Assembly (NCBI GenBank): GCA_021766785.1
Contig: JAICBP010000081.1
Coordinates: 1 to 64,000, forward strand
Length of the DNA stretch: 64,000 bases
From: Sulfurimonas sp. endosymbiont of Alviniconcha boucheti
GTDB taxonomy: Bacteria; Campylobacterota; Campylobacteria; Campylobacterales; Sulfurimonadaceae
Reading direction: 5' to 3'
A program made the position numbers and the translations under genes. Below are positions 29,614-40,654 of the stretch, one piece after another; the stretch's first letter is position 1, and every line of letters starts with the position of its first letter. Below the pieces are notes generated by a model that ran no database searches, was not told where the DNA came from, and worked only from the letters and a program-made list of their open reading frames with translations.

Positions 29614-30862
29614 CTAACTCTCCTTGGAAATCTCTTACCTTTACAGCTTTTAGTACTTCTTTCTTCTTAGAATCAGAGACTCTATACTCTTGCATTAGTT
29701 TTGGGAGTTTTGTATCTCTAAGCAGTTTCATCTTTGTGATACTCTCACTTACAAACTCTAGCTCTATAGAAAACTCTATTGCTAGATTTACGACATCTTG
29801 TAGAGTAATTTGAGAGAGGGCTTTAGAGTAAAGTGTAAGCTGATGTTCTCTTGTCTGTTTTAGACCCTTAGCAAAAGTAATATCATAAGCTGGAGTAGAT
29901 CGCCACTTATAATCACTCGCACACATAAAAGAGAAGTTACGAGCATGATCATCTTGATTGACAAACATATAGTTAAAAAGCATTTGTAAAAAGAGTTGTC
30001 GTAAACTCTCTGTAGCTCCTAACTTTACAGCAACTCTTAATAACTCTTCATAACTTAAAGTTCGTGGAATATTATAATCTATATGAAGCAAACCAGCTAA
30101 AGAGTGTACATGTAACTTCTTCCCATTATCTATATCAAATCTTTTCGTGACAAAGTGATATTTATTCTCACTCTCTAGTAGATAACACTCCATCATATTT
30201 ATACCAGACTCTTTTGCTAGAAGATAATAGATATATTCGAGTTTAGAATAGGTTGATTTGTTCTCATCTCCATCTTGTGTATCATCATACTTAACAATAG
30301 AGGGAATAAATCCTTGGGGTGGCTCTTTTGTTCTATCTCCAAAGTAAACCTCTTTAGTATCAAAATTAATTGCGACTACAGCCTTACTTCTTGCACCACC
30401 AACAAATGAGTGTGCCGAGACTAAAAAAGCAGAATGAATAGACTTAAAATCATCTCCTCTTTTTAACTTCTTGTGCTCTTCATATATATCTTTTAATAGA
30501 ACTATTTTTTCCATAGTCTCATCAAACTTATGAGCTGGTCTAAACTCCAATGCACCAAGTCCACGATTACCAATGAAAAGAAGTTTTTCTATAATTGTTG
30601 GTTTTTCTCCACTCTTTTGTTCAAAGAAATTTTCTAGTATCTCATTACCAAAATTACCAGGAAGAGAATCACTTACAAATCCAGCTACTCTTTCTTGAAA
30701 TACTAAAGAAGTAGTCTCTATATCAGTGATCTCTTTAGCAATAGAGACTGGACTTGCTTTAAAAGCTGCAGAATCAAATTGACGAAGATAAACTCTATCT
30801 TCTATTTGATAAATATCAGCTATATGTTTGTCAAACAGATAGAGACTTACTCTTTTATCCAA
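29606..30862 (-). CDS. hipA: HipA-family serine/threonine kinase toxin
   Basis: 418 residues. HipA N-terminal region (VSLYLFDKHIADI, LPGNFGNEIL, NRGLGALEF), the P-loop-like SFVGGARSKAVVAINFD, FVTKRFDI, and the kinase catalytic loop NQDDHARNFSF (Asp304) with metal site AYDITF (Asp327). E. coli HipA phosphorylates GltX and induces persistence; the target here is unknown. Start is TTG at 30862 with AAAGGAT upstream. It heads a two-gene operon with the HTH protein. Confidence 0.88.
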   Translation of the reverse strand: MDKRVSLYLFDKHIADIYQIEDRVYLRQFDSAAFKASPVSIAKEITDIETTSLVFQERVAGFVSDSLPGNFGNEILENFFEQKSGEKPTIIEKLLFIGNRGLGALEFRPAHKFDETMEKIVLLKDIYEEHKKLKRGDDFKSIHSAFLVSAHSFVGGARSKAVVAINFDTKEVYFGDRTKEPPQGFIPSIVKYDDTQDGDENKSTYSKLEYIYYLLAKESGINMMECYLLESENKYHFVTKRFDIDNGKKLHVHSLAGLLHIDYNIPRTLSYEELLRVAVKLGATESLRQLFLQMLFNYMFVNQDDHARNFSFMCASDYKWRSTPAYDITFAKGLKQTREHQLTLYSKALSQITLQDVVNLAIEFSIELEFVSESITKMKLLRDTKLPKLMQEYRVSDSKKKEVLKAVKVRDFQGELDG

Positions 30863-30874
30863 AATATATCCTTT

Positions 30875-30923
30875 ATTTGTAATTATTTGTAATTATAGCA
30901 TTATTATAGTATTAATTACAAAT
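30875..30923. promoter_or_regulatory. Operator-like repeats overlapping the hipA promoter
   Basis: Two direct copies of ATTTGTAATTA (30875-30885 and 30885-30895) and one inverted copy TAATTACAAAT (30913-30923). A minus-strand TATAAT at 30892-30897 overlaps them. The layout suits autorepression of hipA-hipB by the HTH protein. Confidence 0.55.
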
Positions 30924-31000
30924 ATATAGAATTAATAAAATAATTTATAATCAACTATTTTTTAAGAGAAGGTTTTATAGCAATTTTGTTATAATGGTGT

Positions 31001-32131
31001 ATGATAATTTTACTCTCGTTATTTTACTTTTTTTACTTTGCTATTGTTGGTGTTTATGTTATTTTTATGCCAAAGACACTAGTATCACTTGGCTACTCTG
31101 CACAAGATATAGGTATTGTTTTTTCAGCTACTCCACTTATTCGTTTTATTCTTCCTATGTTCTTTATCAAGGGAATAAAAATTAATAGTAAAATCTTCAA
31201 TATTGCACTTATTGCTCTTTTGATTGGTGCTATTAGTTTTTACTTTTTTATCTATAATTTTTATCTGTTACTATTCTCAGACATTATGTTAGGTATAGGA
31301 CTTAGTATAGTTATTCCATATATTGAAACACTCTCACTTACAAATATAGGTAAAGAGCATTATGGTAGGGTACGACTTTTTGGGTCTCTTGGTTTTGTAC
31401 TTGTTGCTTTACTTTTAGTAAGGATACTTGTTGATGAGAAGATGGTATTAAATTTTTTAATTTCTCTTGCATTTATTACTGTTGTAGTCTCCTATTTTTT
31501 GGTTATGCTATTTGATAAAGAAGACAATAAAAGAGGAGAGAAAATCTCTATAGAAAGTTCTCCCTTTCGTGATTATAAATTCTGGCTAGGATTGACTCTC
31601 ATGCAGGTGAGCTTTGGATCTTTTTATAACTTCTTTACTATATATGAAACAGCACACAAAATCTCTATGCAGATAACAATATATCTATGGAGTTTTGGAG
31701 TTCTTGCAGAAATAGTTATGCTCTACTTTCAGGGAGAACTACTCAAAAAAAATCTTCTCGTTTTACTACAAATCACTCTATTTATCACAGCATTTAGATG
31801 GGTATTGGTATTTCTTTTCCCAGAAAATATTCCTATCCTCTACTTCTCACAATCTTTACATGCTTTTAGTTTTGCACTCTTTCACTCTGCGGCTATATCT
31901 TATCTCTATGAGCTCTACACCAATAAGCAACTCGCTCAGCAATTTTTCTTAGGTTTTACATATGGTCTAGGTGGTCTTATTGGGTCGTTACTCTCTGGAT
32001 TTATCTATGAAAACTACCCTGAATATCTTTTCTTAAGCTCTGCAATTATTGCATTTACAGCTTTTATCTCTGTAACTCTCTACAAAAAAGAGAAAGAGAA
32101 GCTACTTGATAAAAAATTCATGACTTGTTAA
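31001..32131 (+). CDS. Major facilitator superfamily transporter
   Basis: 376 residues with about 11-12 hydrophobic segments. N-terminal YFFYFAIVGVYVIFMPKTL and LGYSAQDIGIVFSATPLIRF resemble the MFS_1-like/PPP branch (LacY- and HcaT-related). GRVRLFGSLGFVLVALLL is the loop 4-5 region. Substrate cannot be predicted. A TATAAT lies at 30946-30951. A second TATAAT at 30990-30995 is too close to the ATG for a normal leader. It overlaps the cytochrome gene by 30 bases tail to tail. Confidence 0.85.
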   Translation: MIILLSLFYFFYFAIVGVYVIFMPKTLVSLGYSAQDIGIVFSATPLIRFILPMFFIKGIKINSKIFNIALIALLIGAISFYFFIYNFYLLLFSDIMLGIGLSIVIPYIETLSLTNIGKEHYGRVRLFGSLGFVLVALLLVRILVDEKMVLNFLISLAFITVVVSYFLVMLFDKEDNKRGEKISIESSPFRDYKFWLGLTLMQVSFGSFYNFFTIYETAHKISMQITIYLWSFGVLAEIVMLYFQGELLKKNLLVLLQITLFITAFRWVLVFLFPENIPILYFSQSLHAFSFALFHSAAISYLYELYTNKQLAQQFFLGFTYGLGGLIGSLLSGFIYENYPEYLFLSSAIIAFTAFISVTLYKKEKEKLLDKKFMTC

Positions 32132-33199
32132 AGTAGTAAATTTTACAAGTTCTTTCTCTTGCATAAGATGCAGTTTCTTTTGTAACTTTGGATTTATAAG
32201 ATAAAAACCAAGAGTGACTTCTACTCGATCGCCACTCTTTAAAGAAGTTTTAAAAGGGATAACTCTTTTCTCTTTTGCTTTTATCATATTATTTTTTACT
32301 ACTTCTGTCGCAAGCCAAGGAAGAGATGCTCTCTTGTTTGTTCCATTAATTTTTACAAATGTCTCTTTTTTTAGAGGTATTCGTTTATCCCCTCGGATAA
32401 TTACTGATTTTAGCTGGAGTAAGCGTGCAGGGTGCGTTAAGAGTAAATGAGGTACATCACTCTTTATGATGATCTCAAAACCTTTCTCTCTCTTTTGAAG
32501 ATCCAATGTTATATATTTACTAAGCATTTTAGGTGAAACTCTTAGCCCAGCAAAGCCATGAAAAGCATGCTTTTTTGTTATTCTCACAGTAGTTGCAGAG
32601 CCATCTATTTTTGGCATATGACAAGTAATACAGTTCTCTTTTTTATCCTTTGCACCAGACTCATCTGTCACACATAGTGTAAAACCTTTCCCATTCTGTT
32701 TATGAGAGTGGCACCCCATGCAGACCTCTCCTGTATAAAAATTTTCATGAGTATAATCTATAGTATGATAGGCTGATCCTGTACTCTTTTTTGTACCCAA
32801 CCAACTAGATGTAAGCTTAAATTTAATACTCTGATTCTCTTTTCCTTTTTGAGCAGAATAAAATGTTTTTGGCTTTTTGGAGTAGATATTTTTATTTGAT
32901 TTTTTATGCTTCTGTATATCTATAATAGCATGACAACTCAAACAGGTAAATGCTCTCTTCTTACCAACATAGTCTGGAGTATGACATTTGGCACAAATGT
33001 AGTTATTTTTAGCTTTTAAAGGATGTATATTCCAAAAAGCCTTATGTATCTTATCTTCATCTATAGAGGCTCTTTTATGCATAGAGATAGCAAACTCTTT
33101 TGCAATAATAGGATGGCACTTCTTACAAGCTTTTACATCAACTTGAGTTGAAGCAGAGAGTAGTGTAGAGAATAGAATAACAAAGAGAAACTTTTTCAT
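32102..33199 (-). CDS. Periplasmic pentaheme c-type cytochrome
   Basis: 365 residues with a signal peptide (KKFLFVILFSTLLSAS) and five CxxCH haem sites: CKKCH, CAKCH, CLSCH, CMGCH and CITCH, all in the first about 200 residues. The C-terminal about 160 residues are haem-free and beta-rich (VSPKMLSKYITLDLQKREKGF). It resembles multihaem cytochromes of the NapC/NrfB/cytochrome c554 kind used in N or S redox chemistry. No partner oxidoreductase is adjacent, so the reaction is unknown. Confidence 0.88.
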   Translation of the reverse strand: MKKFLFVILFSTLLSASTQVDVKACKKCHPIIAKEFAISMHKRASIDEDKIHKAFWNIHPLKAKNNYICAKCHTPDYVGKKRAFTCLSCHAIIDIQKHKKSNKNIYSKKPKTFYSAQKGKENQSIKFKLTSSWLGTKKSTGSAYHTIDYTHENFYTGEVCMGCHSHKQNGKGFTLCVTDESGAKDKKENCITCHMPKIDGSATTVRITKKHAFHGFAGLRVSPKMLSKYITLDLQKREKGFEIIIKSDVPHLLLTHPARLLQLKSVIIRGDKRIPLKKETFVKINGTNKRASLPWLATEVVKNNMIKAKEKRVIPFKTSLKSGDRVEVTLGFYLINPKLQKKLHLMQEKELVKFTTLTSHEFFIK

Positions 33200-33309
33200 A
33201 GTAGATAATCCTTAAGAATGTAGTATTTCAGAGTAATAAAAAAGAATTATGACATAAACAATCTTAAACTTTAAATCACAATCTACACAAAAAGAAATTG
33301 TGATAATGC

Positions 33310-33315
33310 TATAAT
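33310..33315 (+). promoter_or_regulatory. Putative -10 box of tgt
   Basis: TATAAT about 34 bases before the tgt ATG. Confidence 0.5.
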
Positions 33316-33345
33316 AGCAGACTATATTAATTAAGGATTTTATAA

Positions 33346-35693
<2,348 letters not shown>

Positions 35694-35709
35694 TTTAGAC
35701 CACCTTGGA

Positions 35710-35715
35710 TATAAT
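35710..35715 (+). promoter_or_regulatory. Putative -10 box of lpxB
   Basis: TATAAT about 34 bases before the lpxB ATG. Confidence 0.45.
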
Positions 35716-35748
35716 TTTGACATTATATAAAACTAAGGCTTAATCTCT

Positions 35749-36792
35749 ATGAAACTTTTAGTATCTGCACTCGAACACTCTGCAAATATTCATCTCACTT
35801 CTCTCATAAAAGAGTTTACAACTGAAATAGAACTCATAGGTATCTTCGATAAAAATTTAGGAAACCCTATAGTAGATCTTCAAAGCCTAGCTATCATGGG
35901 TATAGTAGATGCTCTAAAAAAACTAAGATACTTTTTTAAACTTGCAAATGAGATGGTAGAGTTAGCAAAAGAGGCTGATAAAGTTTTACTTATAGACTCT
36001 TCAGGATTCAATTTACCTTTAGCAAAGAAGTTAAAAAAAAGATACCCAGATAAAGAGATAATCTACTACATTCTCCCACAAGCATGGGCATGGAAAAAGA
36101 AGCGCATTCCTGTTTTAGCTCGTACTATAGACAAACTTGCTTCTATTCTACCATTTGAACCAAGTTACTACAATGCTGATGCTCCCATAGAGTATGTAGG
36201 TCACCCTCTTCTTGACCAAATAACAGAGTTCAAAACTTCTCTAAACGCCAATGTCAAAGATGTGGCGTTTATGCCAGGGAGTAGAAAGGGGGAGATAAAA
36301 AAACTTATGCCAATTTATCTAGAGCTTATTCAAGAGTTAGAGTGTAGAGCGACACTCATCATTCCTAAGCACTTTTCTCAAGAAGAAGTGAGCTATCTTT
36401 ATGGAGATATAAGTGGTATTACTATCTCTCATGATGCACACAAAACACTTTTAGCCTCTGACTTTGCATTTATATGTAGTGGTACAGCTACATTAGAAGC
36501 ATCTATTATAGGTCTCCCTTTTATCCTTACATATATTGCCAAACCACTAGACTTTTTCATAGGAACTAAAATTTTCAATATTACTTATGTAGGATTAGCC
36601 AATATTATGTTTCAAAAATTCAAAGGCACTACCATACATCCTGAGTATCTCCAAAATATGGTGACAAAAGAGAATTTGATCAAATGCTACAAAGAGTACG
36701 ACAGAGGAGTCTTTTTAAAGCACTCTTTGGAGTTGAGAAAGTACCTAAAACATGGAAGTTCTAAGAGAGTTGCAGAGCTTATTATTGATTAG
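35749..36792 (+). CDS. lpxB: Lipid-A-disaccharide synthase
   Basis: Joins UDP-2,3-diacylglucosamine and lipid X. 347 residues, slightly shorter than in E. coli. Seen: LLIDSSGFNLPLAKKL, YYILPQAWAWKKKRI, ILPFEPSYY, EYVGHPLLDQ, MPGSRKGEI, and ICSGTATLEASIIGLPFILTY. Together with lpxA and the LpxH-like gene it covers much of early lipid A synthesis. Confidence 0.95.
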   Translation: MKLLVSALEHSANIHLTSLIKEFTTEIELIGIFDKNLGNPIVDLQSLAIMGIVDALKKLRYFFKLANEMVELAKEADKVLLIDSSGFNLPLAKKLKKRYPDKEIIYYILPQAWAWKKKRIPVLARTIDKLASILPFEPSYYNADAPIEYVGHPLLDQITEFKTSLNANVKDVAFMPGSRKGEIKKLMPIYLELIQELECRATLIIPKHFSQEEVSYLYGDISGITISHDAHKTLLASDFAFICSGTATLEASIIGLPFILTYIAKPLDFFIGTKIFNITYVGLANIMFQKFKGTTIHPEYLQNMVTKENLIKCYKEYDRGVFLKHSLELRKYLKHGSSKRVAELIID

Positions 36793-36928
36793 TGTAGTAT
36801 TCATATTTTTGAAAAAGAGTTCTTGTAACCCTTTAACTATTCTTTTGTTTAATATTTTTAACTGTATTATGTCATTTCCTAAATACTTGAGAGCCACTCA
36901 AATATGAATAAATTTGACAAAGAAGCCA

Positions 36929-36937
36929 CCCCCCCCC
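36929..36937 (+). repeat. Poly-C tract (9 C) upstream of the phosphohexomutase
   Basis: Nine consecutive C in an otherwise AT-rich intergenic region, 38 bases before the ATG at 36975. An inverted repeat CCTTGT/ACAAGG (36936-36941 and 36954-36959) starts at its end. Homopolymeric G/C tracts are the usual phase-variation elements of Campylobacterota. Confidence 0.85.
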
Positions 36938-36974
36938 TTGTTCACTAGATTAGACAAGGTTTAAGGAGATTTAA

Positions 36975-38336
36975 ATGAGCATATACAGAGAGTACGACAT
37001 TCGAGGTATCTATGAAAAAGAGTTAAATGAAAGGAGTGTTGTTCGTATAGGGTATGCACTTGCATCTAAAATAAAAGGTAATTATGTGGCTGTTGGTTAT
37101 GATGCTAGAAGTCACTCCCCTATACTTTTTGAGTACCTTATTCGTGGTCTTAATGCTGGGGGTAAAAAAGTTCTTGATATGGGACTTGTACCAACCCCTG
37201 TAAACTACTTCACAAACTATCAAGAGTGGAATGGTATAATACCATCGGCTTCTGTTATGATAACTGGTTCACATAACCCAAGTGAATATAATGGTTTTAA
37301 GATCACTATTGATAAAGCACCATTTTTTAGTGAAGATATCTATGCACTAGGTCGTGAGTGTGAAGCGATGGATATGCCTACTGAAGTAAAGCGTAATGTA
37401 ATCAAGATAGATGCTGTAACTCGTTATGTAGATTTTCTTGTAGAGGAGTTCCAACATCTTAAAGGCATGGATACAAAGATTGTTTACGACTGTGGTAATG
37501 GTGTTGCTGGTGTTGTAACCGAAGATATATTTTCACGTTTAAAACTTAAAACAGAAGGACTCTATGTTACTCCTGATGGAACTTTCCCCAACCATCATCC
37601 AGATCCAAGTGATGAGCAGAATTTAAAAGATGTAAAAAAACTTCTAACTACTCATGGTGACATTGCATTTGCTTATGATGGTGATGCTGATCGTATAGCA
37701 GTTCTTACACATAAGAACAATATAAAGGGTGATATGATGGCTCTACTATTCTCTATGAAGATGGAGAAGGCGACAGTCATCGGTGAGGTAAAATGTTCTC
37801 AGGTAATGTATGATGAACTTACAAAGCGCGGATGTAATGCCATCATGTACAAAACAGGTCACTCTAACTTAAAAGTAAAGATGAGAGAGACAAACGCCGA
37901 CCTGGCATGTGAAGTAAGTGGGCATATCTTCTTTAAAAATCGTTACTTTGGTTATGATGATGCTATCTATGCAACTCTTCGTATGTTAGAGCTTATTCAC
38001 GATGGTATAGATTTAGATGCAGAACTCGCTGCACTTCCTGTAGTTTACTCTACTGAAGAGTTAAAAGTAGCGACTACAGAAGAGAAGAAGTTCAAAATTA
38101 TAGATCGTGTCAAAGAGCTACTTCAAACGCCACCAGCAACTTTCCCAACTATACAAGATATAATAGATGTAGATGGCGTTCGTATCAACTTTCTTAATGG
38201 TTGGGGACTTGTACGCGCGAGCAATACAACACCAGTTCTTGTAACTCGTTTTGAATCAACTATAGAAAGTGAAGTAAAAATATATGAAAAAGCTATCAAT
38301 GATCTAATTACTCAAGCGAAAGAATCTCTTTTATAG
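36975..38336 (+). CDS. Phosphomannomutase/phosphoglucomutase
   Basis: Interconverts hexose 6- and 1-phosphates for glycan and LPS precursors. 453 residues, of the AlgC/ManB type. N-terminal YREYDIRGIY, active-site serine loop MITGSHNPSEYNGFK near residue 95, metal loop YDGDADR near 235, sugar loop CEVSGHIFF, and phosphate loop RASNTTPVLVTRFE. AAGGAGA precedes the ATG. The poly-C tract just upstream suggests possible expression switching. Confidence 0.93.
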   Translation: MSIYREYDIRGIYEKELNERSVVRIGYALASKIKGNYVAVGYDARSHSPILFEYLIRGLNAGGKKVLDMGLVPTPVNYFTNYQEWNGIIPSASVMITGSHNPSEYNGFKITIDKAPFFSEDIYALGRECEAMDMPTEVKRNVIKIDAVTRYVDFLVEEFQHLKGMDTKIVYDCGNGVAGVVTEDIFSRLKLKTEGLYVTPDGTFPNHHPDPSDEQNLKDVKKLLTTHGDIAFAYDGDADRIAVLTHKNNIKGDMMALLFSMKMEKATVIGEVKCSQVMYDELTKRGCNAIMYKTGHSNLKVKMRETNADLACEVSGHIFFKNRYFGYDDAIYATLRMLELIHDGIDLDAELAALPVVYSTEELKVATTEEKKFKIIDRVKELLQTPPATFPTIQDIIDVDGVRINFLNGWGLVRASNTTPVLVTRFESTIESEVKIYEKAINDLITQAKESLL

Positions 38337-38420
38337 TAGCACCTAAGCCTAAATAGCATCAAATTTACCAACAATTTCATAAGTTTCTGTTATTTTGTTG
38401 GTTTTTTAAGATTTTTAAGT

Positions 38421-38426
38421 TATAAT
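38421..38426 (+). promoter_or_regulatory. Putative -10 box and long leader of the cold-shock gene
   Basis: TATAAT at 38421-38426 places transcription start near 38433, giving a leader of about 137 bases before the ATG at 38570. Long leaders are typical of temperature-controlled csp mRNAs. No other gene lies in 38337-38569. Confidence 0.5.
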
Positions 38427-38569
38427 ACCTCTGATGAAAGATAAGGATCTAAGTTTATCTTTAGTGTGTAAGTTTGCGTTATTGCATTAAGACCCCCTAA
38501 AGACTCTCCAAATTTCGACTCCACTAATGGATTGATTTCCATAGTGAATTTTTATACAAGGCTAATGCA

Positions 38570-38788
38570 ATGGCAGATTTACAAAATGGTTCAGTTAAAT
38601 GGTTTAACGACGAAAAAGGTTATGGTTTTATCCAACAAGACAATGGTGGAGATGATGTATTCGTACATTTCCGTCAAGTCAACAACACTCAAGGTGGTCG
38701 TGTATCACTTGCTGAAGGTCAAAGAGTGACTTTTGAAATCGGTGAAGGTCAAAAAGGACCACAAGCTGAGAATGTAACACCTCTTTAA
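38570..38788 (+). CDS. cspA: Cold-shock domain protein
   Basis: 72 residues, a single cold-shock domain. RNP1 is KGYGFIQQ and RNP2 is VFVHFRQV, both in place after [10 protein letters not shown]. It binds single-stranded RNA or DNA and acts as an RNA chaperone. The start has AAGG upstream. It is monocistronic, with a long leader and its own terminator. Confidence 0.95.
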   Translation: MADLQNGSVKWFNDEKGYGFIQQDNGGDDVFVHFRQVNNTQGGRVSLAEGQRVTFEIGEGQKGPQAENVTPL

Positions 38789-38798
38789 AGATCTATCT

Positions 38799-38819
38799 AA
38801 ATCCCTATTTTAGGGATTT
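38799..38819 (+). terminator. Hairpin terminator of the cold-shock gene
   Basis: AAATCCCT, loop ATTTT, AGGGATTT: a perfect 8-bp stem 10 bases after the stop. The T run is weak. Confidence 0.6.
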
Positions 38820-38990
38820 AATACCTGCAACTTCTTTTAATACACAACAAAATTTTCTAGCTGTATTGTTTTTTTCTATCTACACTACTACAATATTAAA
38901 AATGCTCTTTGTTAAAATGACTCAAAGATTCTTCTACACTTATCCGTTATATTTAAGCAAATAATCAACATCTTTTAAACAACTCTTAGT

Positions 38991-38996
38991 TATAAT
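38991..38996 (+). promoter_or_regulatory. Putative -10 box of the ABC-F gene
   Basis: TATAAT about 52 bases upstream of the ATG at 39048; the leader includes the hairpin at 39010-39031. Confidence 0.5.
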
Positions 38997-39009
38997 CGCG
39001 AAAATTTTA

Positions 39010-39031
39010 AAGTGTCTGAACTTAGACACTT
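39010..39031 (+). promoter_or_regulatory. Leader hairpin before the ABC-F gene
   Basis: AAGTGTCT, loop GAACTT, AGACACTT: a perfect 8-bp stem in the predicted leader, ending just before the AAGAGAG ribosome binding site. No T run follows, so control of translation or mRNA stability is likelier than termination. Confidence 0.45.
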
Positions 39032-39047
39032 ATCTAAGAGAGTCATC

Positions 39048-40652
39048 ATGGTAACTGTTCAAAATCTAACAATGCGTTATGGAAATAGAGTCCTATTTCA
39101 AGACATCAACCTCAAATTAGACCGTCATAAACGATATGGTCTTATTGGTGCTAACGGTGCGGGTAAAACCACTTTTCTAAAAATTCTTTCTGGAGAAATC
39201 AATGAGTTTGAAGGTGAAGTCATTATCCCAAAAGCCAATAAAGTTGGCGTTTTAGGACAAAATCAATTTGCCTTTGAAGATTTTACTATCATGGATACTG
39301 TTCTATATGGGAACAAGCGTTTATACGATGCTATCAAAGAGAAAGAAGAGCTTTATCTCACTGGTGACTTTGAAGATGATGCTATAAATAAGCGACTTGC
39401 AGACTTAGAAGTTATTTGTGTTGAAGAGGATCCTACTTACGAATATGACGTAAACATAGGAAAAATTCTTGCAAATGTTGGGATCCCTGTTGAAAACCAC
39501 AATGACCTAATGGCAACACTTGATAGTGCTGATAAATTTAAAGTACTACTAGCTCAAGTTCTTTACCCAAAACCAGATGTACTTTTCCTAGATGAACCTA
39601 CAAACAACCAAGATATAGAGACAATTAGCTGGCTAGAAAATGAACTTCAACGCCATGAAGGTACACTTGTAGTCATCTCACATGATAGACACTTTCTTAA
39701 CTCTGTTGTAACAAATATTCTTGATGTTGATTACCAAAAAATTCGTGAATTTACAGGTAACTACGACGACTGGTATATCGCTGCAAATATTATGGCAAAA
39801 CAGATAGAACTAGACAATGCGAAAAAGCAAAAAGAGAAAGATGAACTAGAAGCATTTGTACGCCGTTTTTCAGCAAATGCATCAAAAGCTAAACAAGCAA
39901 CATCTCGTCAAAGAAAACTTGATAAGTTAGAGATAGAAGACATCAAACCATCTTCTAGACGTGACCCAAGTATCCTCTTTAAGGCAAAAAGGACAATGGG
40001 AGATGAAGCACTTAATGTTATAAATGTAAGTCATGCTTATGGTGAGAACAAAGTACTTAACAACATTAGCTTTAAGGTTGTTCCAGATGAAAAGATTGCT
40101 CTTATAGGTGGCAATGGTGTTGGTAAATCTACACTTATGAAGATTTTGGTTGAAGAGATACAAGCAAATAAAGGTGAGATACATATTGGTGCAACTATCG
40201 AGCCATCTTACTTTCCACAAGATACAGCAGACATTATAGAGGGTGATGGAACACTTTATGACTGGTTACGTGCATTTGATCCAAAACGTGAGATCGCTGA
40301 GATAAGAAACTGTCTTGGACGTATGCTTTTTAATGGCGAGCAACAAGAGAAGTCTGTTGTAAGTATTTCAGGTGGTGAAAAGCACCGTATGATGCTAAGC
40401 AAAATGATGCTTGAAAATGGTAACTTTTTATTCCTTGATGAGCCATCTAACCACCTTGATCTAGAGGCTATTGTAGCACTAGGTGAAGCTCTTCATAAGT
40501 TCAAAGGAAATGTCATCTGTGTATCTCATGACCGTGAGTTACTTGATGCTTTTGCTACACGCATCATTGAGATACAAGAGGATGGAACTATTATTGATTT
40601 CCAAGGCTCTTATGAAGAGTTTGCAGAACAGAGAGTTGCTGGAACTATATAG
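39048..40652 (+). CDS. ybiT: ABC-F family ATPase (YbiT-like)
   Basis: 534 residues with two ABC domains and no membrane segments. First Walker A GANGAGKTT, Walker B VLFLDEPTN; second Walker A GGNGVGKST, signature VSISGGEKHR, Walker B FLFLDEPSN. The inter-domain linker VRRFSANASKAKQATSRQRKLDKLE is the P-site tRNA interaction motif region of ABC-F translation factors and matches the YbiT branch. Likely a ribosome-associated rescue or tuning factor. An upstream GTG (39012) is rejected because it lies in the leader hairpin; the ATG at 39048 has AAGAGAG upstream. Confidence 0.92.
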   Translation: MVTVQNLTMRYGNRVLFQDINLKLDRHKRYGLIGANGAGKTTFLKILSGEINEFEGEVIIPKANKVGVLGQNQFAFEDFTIMDTVLYGNKRLYDAIKEKEELYLTGDFEDDAINKRLADLEVICVEEDPTYEYDVNIGKILANVGIPVENHNDLMATLDSADKFKVLLAQVLYPKPDVLFLDEPTNNQDIETISWLENELQRHEGTLVVISHDRHFLNSVVTNILDVDYQKIREFTGNYDDWYIAANIMAKQIELDNAKKQKEKDELEAFVRRFSANASKAKQATSRQRKLDKLEIEDIKPSSRRDPSILFKAKRTMGDEALNVINVSHAYGENKVLNNISFKVVPDEKIALIGGNGVGKSTLMKILVEEIQANKGEIHIGATIEPSYFPQDTADIIEGDGTLYDWLRAFDPKREIAEIRNCLGRMLFNGEQQEKSVVSISGGEKHRMMLSKMMLENGNFLFLDEPSNHLDLEAIVALGEALHKFKGNVICVSHDRELLDAFATRIIEIQEDGTIIDFQGSYEEFAEQRVAGTI

Positions 40653-40654
40653 AG

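Noticed and set aside
30994..31185. 63-codon open frame starting 7 bases before the MFS gene
   Set aside because: Out of frame with the transporter, Cys/Tyr-rich shadow of membrane segments.
36798..36910. 11-bp inverted repeat (TATTCATATTT / AAATATGAATA) about 90 bases apart before the phosphohexomutase
   Set aside because: AT-only arms this short are expected by chance in such sequence; no second copy seen.
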